A DNA stretch of 64,000 nt from Peribacillus sp. ACCC06369 (GCF_030348945.1 NZ_JAUCEN010000002.1:1922001-1986000); one strand, 5' to 3'; numbered from the stretch's first letter, positions 9,299-18,813 are shown. Numbers and translations are program-made. The notes: a model not told the origin generated them from the letters alone.

Positions 9299-9398
9299 AA
9301 GCCTGAGCTATAAGAGGAAAAGGCTAAGGAAGACATGTGATAACCAATTAGGTTATCAAAAAAAAGGTCAAAGAATTAAATTCAATATTCAAAAAGAG

Positions 9399-9420
9399 AA
9401 GGTCGCCATGGCGGCCTTTT
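9399..9420 (+). terminator. Terminator of the tre operon
   Basis: AAGGTCGCC and GGCGGCCTT form a short strong stem followed by a run of T, about 100 bases after treR. Confidence 0.8.
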
Positions 9421-9518
9421 CTAATGCGGTTCAAGGTGTAAGGTAAAAATCTAAGGAGTAAAGACGACATCGGCTCTTTTTCTTGTTCAACGAGCGGGGA
9501 AAGAGGATCGTCAAACCA

Positions 9519-9866
9519 TTAGTTTGACGTTTCTCCTGCTTGTTTCGGTGTGTGTGAAGCATTTAGCAAAACCACTCCACCAATGATCAATACCAAGCCA
9601 CCCAACGTAATGATACTAAATGGCTCATTCCATAATAATACGCCAATTAATGCTGTTAAAGCAGTCCCTATTCCTGCCCAAATGGCATATGCCAAGCTTA
9701 ACGGAATTGTTTTAAGACATAAAGATAAGCTGTAAAATGCTATTCCAAATCCTATAATAACCCCAAATGACGCGAATAAATGTGTGAATCCTTCAGATAA
9801 CTTAAGCATGGTCGTACCAAATAATTCACTTATGATAGATACTCCTAAAGCTATGTACCCTTTCAT
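9519..9866 (-). CDS. SMR-family multidrug efflux subunit
   Basis: A 115-residue four-helix protein of the small multidrug resistance family. The membrane-embedded glutamate is in IISELFGTTMLKLSEG, and AYAIWAGIGTALTALIG is the helix 3 signature. GGAGGTAATAAT before the ATG fixes this start rather than one further upstream that overlaps the neighbour. It is the second gene of a pair, 25 bases after the first; such pairs (EbrAB, YkkCD) act as heterodimeric proton antiporters for cationic compounds. Confidence 0.88.
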   Translation of the reverse strand: MKGYIALGVSIISELFGTTMLKLSEGFTHLFASFGVIIGFGIAFYSLSLCLKTIPLSLAYAIWAGIGTALTALIGVLLWNEPFSIITLGGLVLIIGGVVLLNASHTPKQAGETSN

Positions 9867-9891
9867 ATTATTACCTCCGATTATTAAAATG

Positions 9892-10221
9892 TTAATGAGA
9901 TCCGCCACTGGAGAGTTTCAAAACAACCACTCCTCCAATGATTAGGGCTAGACCTAAAAATTTTTTCAGGTGAAAGCTCTCTTTATAAACGATAACTCCC
10001 ACTAAAGCAGTTAAAGCAGTCCCTATTCCCGACCAAATAGCATAAGCCGTTCCAAGCGGAATGGAAATAAGAGATAAAGACAGGCAATAAAAAGCCACCC
10101 CCATTCCCATTACCACACCAATGGAAGGGTATAACTTTTTAAATCCGTTTGATACTTTTAACATCGAACTACCAAAAACTTCACTTATGATGGCTATTGC
10201 CAAAAATGCATAAGGATTCAA
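9892..10221 (-). CDS. SMR-family multidrug efflux subunit, partner
   Basis: First gene of the SMR pair, about 109 residues, with IISEVFGSSMLKVSNGF (active-site glutamate) and AYAIWSGIGTALTALVG. I place the start at a TTG preceded by AGGAGGAG and six bases; this gives the usual short cytoplasmic N-terminus before helix 1, whereas upstream ATG codons would overlap that ribosome site. It pairs with the following gene; the substrate is not readable. Confidence 0.85.
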   Translation of the reverse strand: MNPYAFLAIAIISEVFGSSMLKVSNGFKKLYPSIGVVMGMGVAFYCLSLSLISIPLGTAYAIWSGIGTALTALVGVIVYKESFHLKKFLGLALIIGGVVVLKLSSGGSH

Positions 10222-10764
10222 GATAATCTCCTCCTGTATATTCATTACTCTTTCCAATCATATTCCCAAGCATCTTATCATCTAAAGTCCCCATATTAAA
10301 CTAAAACCTTATTGCGAGTCTAATATTTTCTATCGTTAAAAAATATATCCTATCCTAGTTGAAAAAGAATATAATTAGCCACTTCAGCTATTAAAACTTG
10401 TTTCGCAGCCGATCTTACGATAAAAGAACAAATTCCTTTTAGTCAATTGAATCCATGAGTAACATTGAAACACAAAACCGTCCAGACGGTCTTTTTTATA
10501 TTTAACGATACCTGCAGGTTACTTGTCAAGTGCATCTAGTACTCTTGAAATTCAACATCTTCCAGTAAAAGTATGGAAATTTGTATAGAAAGATTAAGAG
10601 TATCGTTATGAGATATGCATTGCATGCTTGCCTTTCCTATTATAGAAATGTTGCTGGGGAGTTTTCTTTTGCAAGACTTGCTTAATAATAAGGTCAAACA
10701 GGGATTTTTAGGGATTTTGTCGAATTAAGTTCATTAAACGATTATGATGGGGTGAACTTCTTTC
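10222..10764. other. Gene-free stretch before the second clamp gene
   Basis: No convincing coding sequence. It holds a compact hairpin with a T-run (10477-10497) not preceded by a gene on that strand, which may be the end of a lost gene. Nothing else stands out. Confidence 0.5.
10477..10497 (+). terminator. Orphan terminator hairpin
   Basis: ACCGTC-CA-GACGGT followed by CTTTTTT. No plus-strand gene precedes it within 1 kb, so it may be a relic or may end an unrecognised small RNA. Confidence 0.55.
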
Positions 10765-11895
10765 ATGGAATTTTTAATAAAAAAAGAGTGTTTCATTAAA
10801 GCGATTTCTGAAGTCAGTCATGCAGTTTCCATAAAAACACCAATACCCATTTTATCAGGAATAATGATAGTGGCTAATGACGATAGCTTAATCCTTATTG
10901 GCAGTGATTCCGATATTGTCATTGAAAAAAACATTCCTTTAACGATTGATGGAGTAAGGGTATTGGAGGTTTACCAAAAGGGTACTGTCGTATTATCGGC
11001 AAAATATTTAAGTGAGATCGTTAAAAAATCACCTGATGATATCCATGTAAAGCTGAACGAAAATCAATCAGTTACCATTATATCAAATGAAATTGTAACG
11101 AATCTAAATGGATTCCATTCTGAGGAATACCCAAACCTTCCTCAAGTTGATGAAGATGGTCATTTTAAAATCCCAAGTGTTGAATTACTGGAAATCATTA
11201 AGCAGACTGCGTTTGCCGTTTCTAAAACTGAGGCCAGACCCGTTCTGACAGGCGTCAATATGACATTCAGGGATAACATACTTTCTTGTGTTGCAACAAA
11301 TACTCATCGTTTAGCGGTAAGAGAACTTGCGTTAGAATCGAAGGTGAATGGTTCGTTCATCATTCCAAGTAAAAGCCTTAATGAGTTAACCAATTTAATT
11401 AATAATCAATCGGGTGTTATACATATTTTCATCTCGAGAAGCCATATGGTGTTTAAATCAAACAACTTCTCACTTTTTTCTAGGCTGATTGAAGGTAATT
11501 ACCCTAATGTATCAGGGTTGCTGCCAAAAGATTTAAAAACGATCATCACCTTGGATACAAATCTACTGTTGAAAGGTATTGATAGAGCCTGCCTTTTTGC
11601 AAGTGAATCGAGGAATAACAATGTACATCTGGAAATCCTGGATAATACTAAGTTAAGAATTTCTTCTACCACATCAGAACTAGGGGAAATAGAAGAAACG
11701 CAAAGCATCATGGCAATCACAGGAGAGGAGGGGCTAAGTATATCACTAGATGGAAGTTTTTTAATGGATGCCTTAAAAGCGATAAAAGAAAAAGAGGTCA
11801 GACTAAGTTTTGGTGGTCCAATGAGACCTGTCTTAATCGAGCCAAGCGGTAATTCTTCATATCGTCATCTTATTTCACCAGTGAGAACAAACTAA
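10765..11895 (+). CDS. DNA polymerase III beta subunit (sliding clamp), paralog
   Basis: A 376-residue protein of the beta-clamp fold (three repeats of about 125 residues), with ISEVSHAVSIKTPIPILSGI at the start, TNTHRLAVRE in domain 2 and RHLISPVRTN at the end, where clamps usually close in a P-[MV]-R-like tail. Its setting is not the origin region (no dnaA or recF nearby), so it is probably a second copy, as some Bacillus genomes have. ATG follows ATGGGGTGAACTTCTTTC. A role in repair or damage-tolerant synthesis is inference. Confidence 0.85.
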   Translation: MEFLIKKECFIKAISEVSHAVSIKTPIPILSGIMIVANDDSLILIGSDSDIVIEKNIPLTIDGVRVLEVYQKGTVVLSAKYLSEIVKKSPDDIHVKLNENQSVTIISNEIVTNLNGFHSEEYPNLPQVDEDGHFKIPSVELLEIIKQTAFAVSKTEARPVLTGVNMTFRDNILSCVATNTHRLAVRELALESKVNGSFIIPSKSLNELTNLINNQSGVIHIFISRSHMVFKSNNFSLFSRLIEGNYPNVSGLLPKDLKTIITLDTNLLLKGIDRACLFASESRNNNVHLEILDNTKLRISSTTSELGEIEETQSIMAITGEEGLSISLDGSFLMDALKAIKEKEVRLSFGGPMRPVLIEPSGNSSYRHLISPVRTN

Positions 11896-12094
11896 AGGAT
11901 TAAAGTATAAAGGAAACGAATAAAAGGTTAAATCGATTAACAAAGCAGCAATTAATAGAAAGTTATGATGGGGAAAGGTCAATAGCATCATCCACCATAA
12001 AAAAAGAACAAAGAAAAGAGACCCAGTAGAAAACTTATAAAAGTCTGGGCCCATTGTATTCATATCGATTGAAGTAATAGTTTACTATAGGTTT

Positions 12095-13324
12095 TCATTC
12101 CTGGCTTAATGCCGGCAACTTTATTTCGAAGGTAAAGATAGAACCTTTTTCGCTTGTCCCAGAAAGCCAAATGCGTCCGTCCATCAATTCCGTCAAACGT
12201 TTGCAAATGGAAAGCCCCAATCCGGTTCCTCTGTTCATTTCTTCATATCCTTGGGGATGCATATGATTGAAAGAATGGAACAATCCATTGATTTTGTCAG
12301 TTGGGATACCGATTCCTGTATCCCTCACAGTGAAGGATAGACGAATGAAATCAAGGTTTTTTTCATCGGGAATCAAAGCGGCGGCAATGTTAATTTCCCC
12401 GTTATTCGTAAATTTAATGGCATTTCCTACTAGATTAACGAGGATTTGACGAATCTTATGATCATCGCCCAATAATACCATAGGAATATTAGAATCGATT
12501 TCCCCTAGTAGTCGGATTTCCTTTTTAGCGGTTTCCGCTGTGAATAGTTGGATGACCTGTTCCACACAGGAACGGATATCAAATGGTTGAATGTTCATTT
12601 CCATTTTACCTTCATCGATTTTCGAATAATCCAATATATGACTGAGCACCGTAAGCAGTGATTTTCCGCTCGTTTCAATGATTTCTGTATATTCTTTTTG
12701 TTCTTCAGTCAATTCAGTTGAATGTAACAGTTCTGCCATTCCCATAATCCCGTTCAAGGGGTTTCTGATTTCATGACTTAAGACCGCCAATAAGTCAGAT
12801 TTATCCTTACTGAGTTTATTTATGTGAAGTGAAGCCAGACGCAATTCCATTTCATCCATGACGATTTGTGCAAGAGACCTGAGCATATCCAACTCTTCTT
12901 CTGTAATTGTACGCGGTTTATAATCAATGACACACAACACGCCAAGGTTATGGTTATCATGGGTATTCAATGGGATGCCTGCATAAAAACGAAATCCGTT
13001 TTCACCTGCAACCAAAGGATTCGCTAATGATCGGGGGTCTAAACTAGCATCATTAAGAATATAAGGAACATTATTAAGAATGGCCGAAGCACAAAGCCCT
13101 GGCTCCCTATCTATTTCCTCCACATCCAAACCATGATGGGACTTGAACCAAATCCGATCCGTGTCGACGAGGCTTGTTATTGCGATAGGGACATTGAGTA
13201 GTTGCGATGCAAGGGCTGTAACCCTGTCAAAAGCGCCATCTGGCGGTGTATCAAGTATTTGATACCGCTGTAAAGCATTTAAACGCTCTCGCTCAAGTTG
13301 GCTTTTTTCTTTCATATTGTTCAA
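12095..13324 (-). CDS. GAF-domain sensor histidine kinase
   Basis: A 409-residue kinase with an N-terminal GAF domain (about 25-160, with RIWFKSHHGLDVEEIDRE and GFRFYAGIPLN), a HisKA domain with phospho-acceptor His184 in LSHEIRNPLNG, and a HATPase domain with NLVGNAIKFT, DTGIGIP and GTGLGLSIC. No membrane segment and no attached receiver, so it is cytosolic and not a hybrid. The start is TTG with AGGAGGA six bases ahead. No response regulator gene is next to it, so it is an orphan. Confidence 0.9.
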   Translation of the reverse strand: MNNMKEKSQLERERLNALQRYQILDTPPDGAFDRVTALASQLLNVPIAITSLVDTDRIWFKSHHGLDVEEIDREPGLCASAILNNVPYILNDASLDPRSLANPLVAGENGFRFYAGIPLNTHDNHNLGVLCVIDYKPRTITEEELDMLRSLAQIVMDEMELRLASLHINKLSKDKSDLLAVLSHEIRNPLNGIMGMAELLHSTELTEEQKEYTEIIETSGKSLLTVLSHILDYSKIDEGKMEMNIQPFDIRSCVEQVIQLFTAETAKKEIRLLGEIDSNIPMVLLGDDHKIRQILVNLVGNAIKFTNNGEINIAAALIPDEKNLDFIRLSFTVRDTGIGIPTDKINGLFHSFNHMHPQGYEEMNRGTGLGLSICKRLTELMDGRIWLSGTSEKGSIFTFEIKLPALSQE

Positions 13325-14001
13325 TATTATTCCTCCTATGTCATACGGTTTGCCAAGGGTAGTAAAAGCCCATTATAATAGGATCCCTTTTAAAATTAAA
13401 AGGGAATTACATTAGAATCCTATCTGACATTCCTAAACAGCAACATAATGTGAGACTTCATCAAGTTATTAAAGAAATTTTGTTTCTTCGACTTAAAATT
13501 TCCGGTAAGCCCTCTTTAATGAAAGGCACTAAAGTCTTTCAAAATGTTGTTTATTCTTCTGATTACTACTAATTATAACACTAAGTCACGGCTGGATTGA
13601 ATTTTGACGGACTTGTCCCTTATTCGGGGCAGCGGAATCTTTTTTCTATGAATCTTCGGAATAGTAAAGTGGTAAAAAATTAATTAATGATTATGATAAA
13701 CGTTAGTATTTCATTTGAACGTGGTATGGCTTGGACTTTCTTAATAACCAAGCAGCAGATAAGTGAGCTTTCGGAAAAAACTGTGGGAGTTTCATCAGAA
13801 GCCTCCATATTTTTATTAACTTAGCAACTTGGGGTGGAGGGAGTTTGTAGTATCCAGAGTCGGTATCGGTATAACTGCATTTTTGGCTTCGCAAACTAAC
13901 TCCACAGAAAGTATATTCATATATTTAATGCTATCCACTGTCCATGTGCCACTTGCCGTTAATAGCTGTATCCGTACATACTTTAAAGGGGGATAATTAT
14001 T
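13325..14001. other. Gene-free stretch with possible minus-strand remnant
   Basis: No intact gene. On the minus strand, about 14028 to 13820 reads YVRIQLLTASGTWTVDSIKY and further beta-type sequence without a convincing start, then breaks. It could be the tail of a lost protein; I do not recognise the family. The rest is AT-rich without clear signals. Confidence 0.4.
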
Positions 14002-14463
14002 ATGTATGTTAGTCAAACCTGGGATCATGTAGTAATTGCAAAATTAAATCAAACTGTTCACAGCCTGCATGCGAAACTATATCCTAAGTATTTTAAGGAA
14101 TATAAGTATAGCGCAATGGAAGAAACTTTTAAAAATTTGATTAAAAATGACAGATTTGTTTTTCTTCTATTAAAAGAACATGAGGAACCGATTGGTTACG
14201 CTTGGATTGAAATAAAAAGCTATCCAGAAAATGCTTTTAAATATGGGTATAAATCTGTATATGTGCATCAGCTTAGTATCGTTGAAAGTCAAACCCAAAA
14301 AGGTTATGGTAAGCAACTAATGAATGAGGTATATGAAATTGCGAAAAAGAATGATATAGATTTAATTGAACTGGATTATTGGTTTGGAAACAATGATGCA
14401 AAAGAGTTTTATAAGAAGCAACACTTTAAAAGTTATAGGGAGTTTGCATTTAGACAGTTATAA
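14002..14463 (+). CDS. GNAT-family N-acetyltransferase
   Basis: A 153-residue acetyltransferase of the GNAT fold. VYVHQLSIVESQTQKGYGKQ holds the acetyl-CoA site (about 90-110), and the end has LDYWFGNNDAKEFYKKQHFK, typical of motif B. AAAGGGGGATAATTATT precedes the ATG. It is monocistronic, with a strong terminator 45 bases on. The acceptor cannot be told; the family includes aminoglycoside, polyamine and protein acetylases. Confidence 0.88.
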   Translation: MYVSQTWDHVVIAKLNQTVHSLHAKLYPKYFKEYKYSAMEETFKNLIKNDRFVFLLLKEHEEPIGYAWIEIKSYPENAFKYGYKSVYVHQLSIVESQTQKGYGKQLMNEVYEIAKKNDIDLIELDYWFGNNDAKEFYKKQHFKSYREFAFRQL

Positions 14464-14507
14464 CCACTTTGAATTTCCCGTTTTTTAAAGGTTTGGAGGA
14501 AGGAAAC

Positions 14508-14530
14508 AAAACCCCGAATCGGGGTTTTTT
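14508..14530 (+). terminator. Terminator between the GNAT gene and cotD
   Basis: AAAACCCCGAATCGGGGTTTTTT: a six-base GC-rich stem with an A/T-flanked tail that can serve both converging genes. Confidence 0.9.
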
Positions 14531-14532
14531 AA

Positions 14533-14850
14533 TTAATATCTTAACATTCTCCTTGAAAAACAGGGGGGTTGAGGAACTCCACAAATAAATCTTTGGCTTT
14601 GGGTATAACACTCTGCCACGACACTTCGGGTATGCGGAAAATTATGCTTATACGTGATGAAGTGCTTATTCACGGTAGTTGTATGTGTCGGATGAAAAAC
14701 TGGAATCACAGTGTTAATGACATTTGTTTTAACATATTGCTTTGTTGGAGAGGTTTGTGGCGGATTATACTGAGTAGGCATTGTTTGAGGTGGGCAATAT
14801 TGTGGTGGACATTGACTGCCTTTCGGATGTCTCCAGGGCTTATTATACAT
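14533..14850 (-). CDS. cotD: Inner spore coat protein CotD-like
   Basis: A 105-residue protein rich in Pro, Gln, Tyr and His. FHPTHTTTVNKHFITYKHNF and PHTRSVV are the hallmark of CotD, an inner-coat protein of Bacillus spores. The N-terminal third is a low-complexity PPQ repeat region. AGGAGGTGTTGAA precedes the ATG. About 40 bases upstream, CATAAACTA fits the sigma-K -10 pattern CATANNNTA, as expected for mother-cell coat genes, though no clear -35 is visible. Confidence 0.85.
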   Translation of the reverse strand: MYNKPWRHPKGSQCPPQYCPPQTMPTQYNPPQTSPTKQYVKTNVINTVIPVFHPTHTTTVNKHFITYKHNFPHTRSVVAECYTQSQRFICGVPQPPCFSRRMLRY

Positions 14851-15030
14851 TTCAACACCTCCTATATTTTTTTGAAACTCATTGTTAGTTTATGAAAATA
14901 AATGATAAAGGGACTAGTATAAATGCCTTTATCAAAAATAATGGCTGCATCATGAACCTGTCATAAACTTTCCCGTAGTTGGGGAAAGAGAATTTATCTA
15001 AGGAATAATATCTCACTTATTAAACGGTTA

Positions 15031-15945
15031 TTAATTTTTTCCAATCTGGGTAATCGCTTGATGAACAAATGACTTGTGTCTTTCCCGCCAGATATTTTCC
15101 TTGCTTTTTTCCAAGCCCCATTCAGGAAATGAAGATAACCGTAATGCAGCAAATAATTGCCAGAAGGGTAAGTTTGTAAAATTCACTTCAGGCATCATGG
15201 ATTTATATTGATTGGAGAAGTCATTCATTGCTTCCATTCCATAATGAAATGAAATTTCGAGTTGGCTATTGGCAAGGTCAGCCAAAGGGTCCCCTAAGCC
15301 TGAGTCTTCCCAATCAATAATGGAAACTAATTTATCCTCCTTCCATAATATATTTCCAGGCCAATAATCACCATGAAGGATCACTTCCTTATTCATTGAG
15401 GATAATGGCATGAATGATTTTAACACATCTCTAATTAAGCTCAGATTTAATCCTTCGTCCTTGATTACCCTTTCTTTATTTAACATTTCTACATATGAAT
15501 TTTCTAGTTTGGGCAGGAATGATAAAGATAGATTTGCACAATCAACACGATGGATCTTTGCTAGATTGCTTGCAATTTGTAAGATATGATCATTAAGATT
15601 TGAGGGGGTGAACTCTGGCTTGCCCTCAATAAACTCGATAAGTATACATGGTTTGGAAAAAAACCCGCAGGATTCGAAGTAATAGGGAGTCGGTACAGGC
15701 AAACCTGCAGATTTCAATATTCCTAAGAGCTTGTGTTCATCTGCCGCAATATTTGGATTCCGTTTCAAGTCATTATCACCATGCTGACGAATGATCATTT
15801 TTATGATTTGCCCTGTAGATTGTAACAATTCAAGTCCTGTCACCTGTGCAGAAATCCCGCCTTTTAATTCCCATGTGCGAATGAGCTTATTTCCTGGATC
15901 CAACTTTTGAACCAATTCTTCAAACTTACTACATTCATTATTCAT
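15031..15945 (-). CDS. APH-type phosphotransferase family protein
   Basis: A 304-residue protein of the aminoglycoside phosphotransferase / choline kinase-like fold. The catalytic loop is HGDYWPGNILW (about 190-200) and the metal motif is SIIDWEDSGLGDPLADLA. The N-lobe has a RTWELKGGISAQV nucleotide loop. Many chromosomal members are metabolite kinases (for example acting on homoserine or fructosamine), not resistance enzymes, so resistance should not be inferred. GGAGTGGGCCT precedes the ATG. Confidence 0.85.
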   Translation of the reverse strand: MNNECSKFEELVQKLDPGNKLIRTWELKGGISAQVTGLELLQSTGQIIKMIIRQHGDNDLKRNPNIAADEHKLLGILKSAGLPVPTPYYFESCGFFSKPCILIEFIEGKPEFTPSNLNDHILQIASNLAKIHRVDCANLSLSFLPKLENSYVEMLNKERVIKDEGLNLSLIRDVLKSFMPLSSMNKEVILHGDYWPGNILWKEDKLVSIIDWEDSGLGDPLADLANSQLEISFHYGMEAMNDFSNQYKSMMPEVNFTNLPFWQLFAALRLSSFPEWGLEKSKENIWRERHKSFVHQAITQIGKN

Positions 15946-16202
15946 AGGCCCACTCCTTTTAAGGGTTTAAGTTCACATTTTATATGGGTATCATTCGCAC
16001 TTTTTTCTTTTTGGCAATGTTAAAGGTAAGGTTGATTTATAAAAAATATAAATTGAAAACCAATTGAATGCTACAAATGTCCAGTTTTCCTATTACTTTC
16101 GTAAAAGTGAATCCCATTAGCATTTGGCTAGAACTTCAATAAATGAAACCAATCGCTTGTTACACACGTAACGTAATGTAAAACAAAGTGAGGTGTCATA
16201 CA

Positions 16203-16964
16203 TTGAAAATAGAGAAATATAAAGTGGAAACACTGCAAGGGACGTTACAATATAATATTAGTGGAAGCGGAAAACCCAATATAGTTTTGATTAACGGTGG
16301 TTCGGGACCGATGGAGGGTTGGATGAAAATCCTACCGGCAATTTCGGAATCATCATCAGTATTTTCCTATAATCGTTTGGGGGTTGCTGGCAGCGATAAA
16401 CCGAAGGAAAACCAAGACGGGATAAATATTGTTAACACTTTACGTGAAGCACTAACAATAGTGGGCTTTAAACCTCCTTTCTTATTGGTTGGACATTCGC
16501 TAGGCGGCTTATATGCTAATTTATATGCCAGACTTTATCCAAATGAAGTAGAAGGAATTGTTTTTTTGGAATCCAGCCACCCGAAAGATATAAGTCTTAA
16601 TGAATATCAAGGCAAGGCAGTAAGAATCATTAATAAGATCTTCAAGATGTTTGATTCCTTATCTTCACATAAAAAATTCAACGAAGTTAATTTTGTAAAA
16701 AAAACTATAAATCAAATCCATCAAATTAATGAATTTCCCGATATACCTGTATTTGTCATTACAGGTGGACAAGAAAATCGAATGATGCCAGAGGAAGTTC
16801 GAAAAAAACGACTTGAGAATCAATTGGAATTACTTTCATTGTCAAGAAACAGCAAACACATTGTCGCTGAAAAAAGTGGACATTTTCCACAATTAACCGA
16901 ACCAACTGTAGTGATTGACTCAATAAAAGATTGTGCAGAAAAAATAACAAACCATAGCCAATAA
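16203..16964 (+). CDS. Alpha/beta hydrolase
   Basis: About 253 residues with the alpha/beta-hydrolase fold: oxyanion region INGGSGPMEGW, nucleophile elbow VGHSLGGLYANLYA and catalytic histidine in KSGHFPQLTEP. No signal peptide, so probably cytosolic. GAGGTG eight bases ahead favours the TTG start; a GTG 15 bases upstream overlaps that ribosome site. Short-chain esterase or similar; the substrate is unknown. Confidence 0.85.
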   Translation: MKIEKYKVETLQGTLQYNISGSGKPNIVLINGGSGPMEGWMKILPAISESSSVFSYNRLGVAGSDKPKENQDGINIVNTLREALTIVGFKPPFLLVGHSLGGLYANLYARLYPNEVEGIVFLESSHPKDISLNEYQGKAVRIINKIFKMFDSLSSHKKFNEVNFVKKTINQIHQINEFPDIPVFVITGGQENRMMPEEVRKKRLENQLELLSLSRNSKHIVAEKSGHFPQLTEPTVVIDSIKDCAEKITNHSQ

Positions 16965-17492
16965 ATGCAAAGACTTTTATTTAGAGTATTGTTGTTTACA
17001 TGCTATGTTAAAGATAAAGGTTGAATTATGTTTAGGCTATGTTCTTTCTATACGTTGATAAAATTCAAAAAGTATTGGAACTCCTCTAGGTCCTATTTTT
17101 AAATATTTATTATAGTTTAGCTTTAAACAAATTTTAATTGTCGCTAATCCAATTCAATTCAAAATATAATCCTTAAGCCCTCTATCTCCTTCCATCACCT
17201 TGTTGATAGTTTGATGGCAATTACTCCTGTTTGAATTTACCAAAGTGAAATAATGGAATGAATCTTTTTCAAGAAGTCGAAAGATTCTCGCCCATGGGGT
17301 TGTAATAATACACCAGCAGTGGTGTATTTTTTTTGGACGAAAGGGAGAAGGAGGGCATCATTTCTTGTTAATAGAGACAACTTGTACGGAAAACGAAGAA
17401 GAATCTCTATTATTATAAAATTTCTTTAATCCGATGGTTATGTGTACAAGCATTTGTTTATACGTAACATAAGATTAATAGAGGTGATCGAA
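16965..17492. other. Gene-free stretch before the amidase gene
   Basis: AT-rich DNA with no convincing coding sequence. It holds a strong hairpin terminator (17306-17333) and the leader of the amidase gene. Confidence 0.5.
17306..17333 (+). terminator. Hairpin terminator
   Basis: AATACACCA-GCAG-TGGTGTATT followed by a run of T. It lies 340 bases after the hydrolase gene, so it may end that transcript or that of a lost gene. Confidence 0.75.
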
Positions 17493-18182
17493 ATGGTAAA
17501 AGTGTTTATTGATCCCGGCCACGGTGGTACGGATCCAGGCTCGGTGGGGAATGGATTGAAAGAAAAGGATTTAACTTTATCCATTGCAACTCGAATAAAA
17601 GACATCTTATTAATAGAATATAATAACGTTTTTGTAAAAATGAGCAGGACCCAAGATACGTCCGTCTCTTTAAACGATCGGACGAATCAAGCGAACGCTT
17701 GGGGAGCTGACTTCTACCTCTCCATCCACATTAATGCTGGCGGCGGCACTGGGTATGAGGATTACATTTATACGTCAACTAATCAGGTAACGAAAACGTA
17801 TCAAGATTATATTCATTCAGAGGTCATGAAGCTTATCAACATCCAAGACAGAGGACAAAAAACAGGAGATCTACATGTACTCCGTGAAACGGATATGCCT
17901 GCACTCCTGACTGAAAATGGATTTATTGATAATGTCAATGACGCAGCCAAGTTGAAAACGTCATTCTTTATCGAATCACTGGCTCGCGGACATGTAAACG
18001 GTTTAGTTAAATGCTTCAAACTTACAAAGAAAAGTACTGCTGTATACCACAATGTCGATAGTGGGGACACCGTATATTCCTTAAGTATGACCTATGGCAG
18101 TACTGTTCAGCAAATTAAAGATTGGAACGGTCTTGACAGTCAGTTCACCATTACAGTAAACCAGAAATTGCGGGTGAAATGA
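17493..18182 (+). CDS. N-acetylmuramoyl-L-alanine amidase with C-terminal LysM
   Basis: A 229-residue peptidoglycan hydrolase. The Amidase_3 domain (about 1-175) has zinc ligands in DPGHGGTDPG, a later Glu and SIHINAG, and catalytic Glu in LLTENGFI. A single LysM motif (about 185-229, YHNVDSGDTVYSLSMTYGS) binds the glycan. There is no signal peptide, as in CwlC-type mother-cell lysis enzymes and phage endolysins. GAGGTGATCGAA sets the ATG, 17 codons inside the longest frame. A glucosaminidase pseudogene 9 kb on ends in a very similar LysM. Confidence 0.9.
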   Translation: MVKVFIDPGHGGTDPGSVGNGLKEKDLTLSIATRIKDILLIEYNNVFVKMSRTQDTSVSLNDRTNQANAWGADFYLSIHINAGGGTGYEDYIYTSTNQVTKTYQDYIHSEVMKLINIQDRGQKTGDLHVLRETDMPALLTENGFIDNVNDAAKLKTSFFIESLARGHVNGLVKCFKLTKKSTAVYHNVDSGDTVYSLSMTYGSTVQQIKDWNGLDSQFTITVNQKLRVK

Positions 18183-18241
18183 ATAATTAATAATTGACTG
18201 GTTAAATTATTTATAATTTCCAGTAAGCACACCACGCAGGG

Positions 18242-18272
18242 AAGCCCTTCTCTAAAAGAGAGGGGCTTTTTC
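18242..18272 (+). terminator. Terminator of the amidase gene
   Basis: AAGCCCTTCTCT pairs with AGAGAGGGGCTT, followed by TTTTC. Confidence 0.88.
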
Positions 18273-18461
18273 TGGTTCTGGAATATTCAAGTTAAGAAAT
18301 AATCTTGTCCATTCTTTCGATAATAGAGAAAATCTTTGTTAAAAAAGAGAGAAATGGTATTTTATGACTAAAATATTATTACCTAAAGTTGATCTTTTAC
18401 AAAGTCTATTAAAAACCAATTCTTAAAACTGATAAACAAAGATTCTTATTATTTTTAGAAG

Positions 18462-18484
18462 AAAAAACATCCTTAACGAATGTC
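18462..18484 (-). terminator. Terminator of the minus-strand RNA
   Basis: On the minus strand ACATTC-GTTAA-GGATGT (one G-T pair) is followed by TTTTTTC. It is the first terminator downstream of the structured RNA. Confidence 0.6.
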
Positions 18485-18807
18485 TTATCTATTAACCATG
18501 GATTCCACCTCATTATATGTAATGCCTTGAATATAACTAAATCCATTCTTATTCATCAAGCCTGGCCTGGCAGTCTATATTAATTGCAGTTTATCATGGA
18601 ATCAAGCCTCTGGATTCGAACCCGCACTCCTTTCGTAAGCATAGGCTAGGGAGAGAACACGCTTCCCTACGGATTTTCACCGGCAGGAATTCCACCTTCC
18701 TCAGCTTATTTGCTTTTCGGTGCTTCTGAAACCCTTGCCTTACGACCCGGTGGCTACAATGTTTTCCGGCGCTCTTCCCTTCTAGAGCTACAGAGGCGAA
18801 TGCTTAT
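18462..18807 (-). ncRNA. Candidate structured non-coding RNA, tRNA-like ends
   Basis: No protein is encoded. The core (18606-18797, read on the minus strand) begins GCCTCTG-TA-GCTC...GAGC and ends GGGTTCGAATC-CAGAGGC. The ends pair over 7 bp, followed by U8/A9-like bases, a D-arm-like stem and a T-loop-like sequence. Between them are further nested stems: CCGG/CCGG, TCGTAAG/CTTACGA, CACCG/CGGTG, AGGAA/TTCCT and TAGGGA/TCCCTA. It is not a normal tRNA: the T-stem is nearly absent and the interior is about 130 bases too long. It has its own sigma-A promoter and a terminator, and no minus-strand gene follows, which argues against a riboswitch. The family is not recognised; tmRNA, RNase P and SRP RNA were considered and do not match. 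Confidence 0.6.
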
Positions 18808-18813
18808 CATCCC

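Noticed and set aside
12019..12053. Terminator hairpin for the histidine kinase gene
   Set aside because: Only CCCAG/CTGGG pair across an 18-base loop; too weak to report as a feature.
15031..15945. Aminoglycoside resistance
   Set aside because: The fold is that of APH enzymes, but chromosomal members act on many small molecules; nothing here supports resistance.
18364..18426. Short plus-strand frame MTKILLPKVDLLQSLLKTNS after the amidase gene
   Set aside because: Looks like the first codons of a lost gene, perhaps a transposase, but there is too little sequence to name it.
18606..18632. A tRNA gene suggested by GGTTCGAATCC on the minus strand
   Set aside because: The T-stem is not formed and the distance from the D-arm is about 130 bases too long, so no standard tRNA fits; it is listed as a candidate structured RNA.
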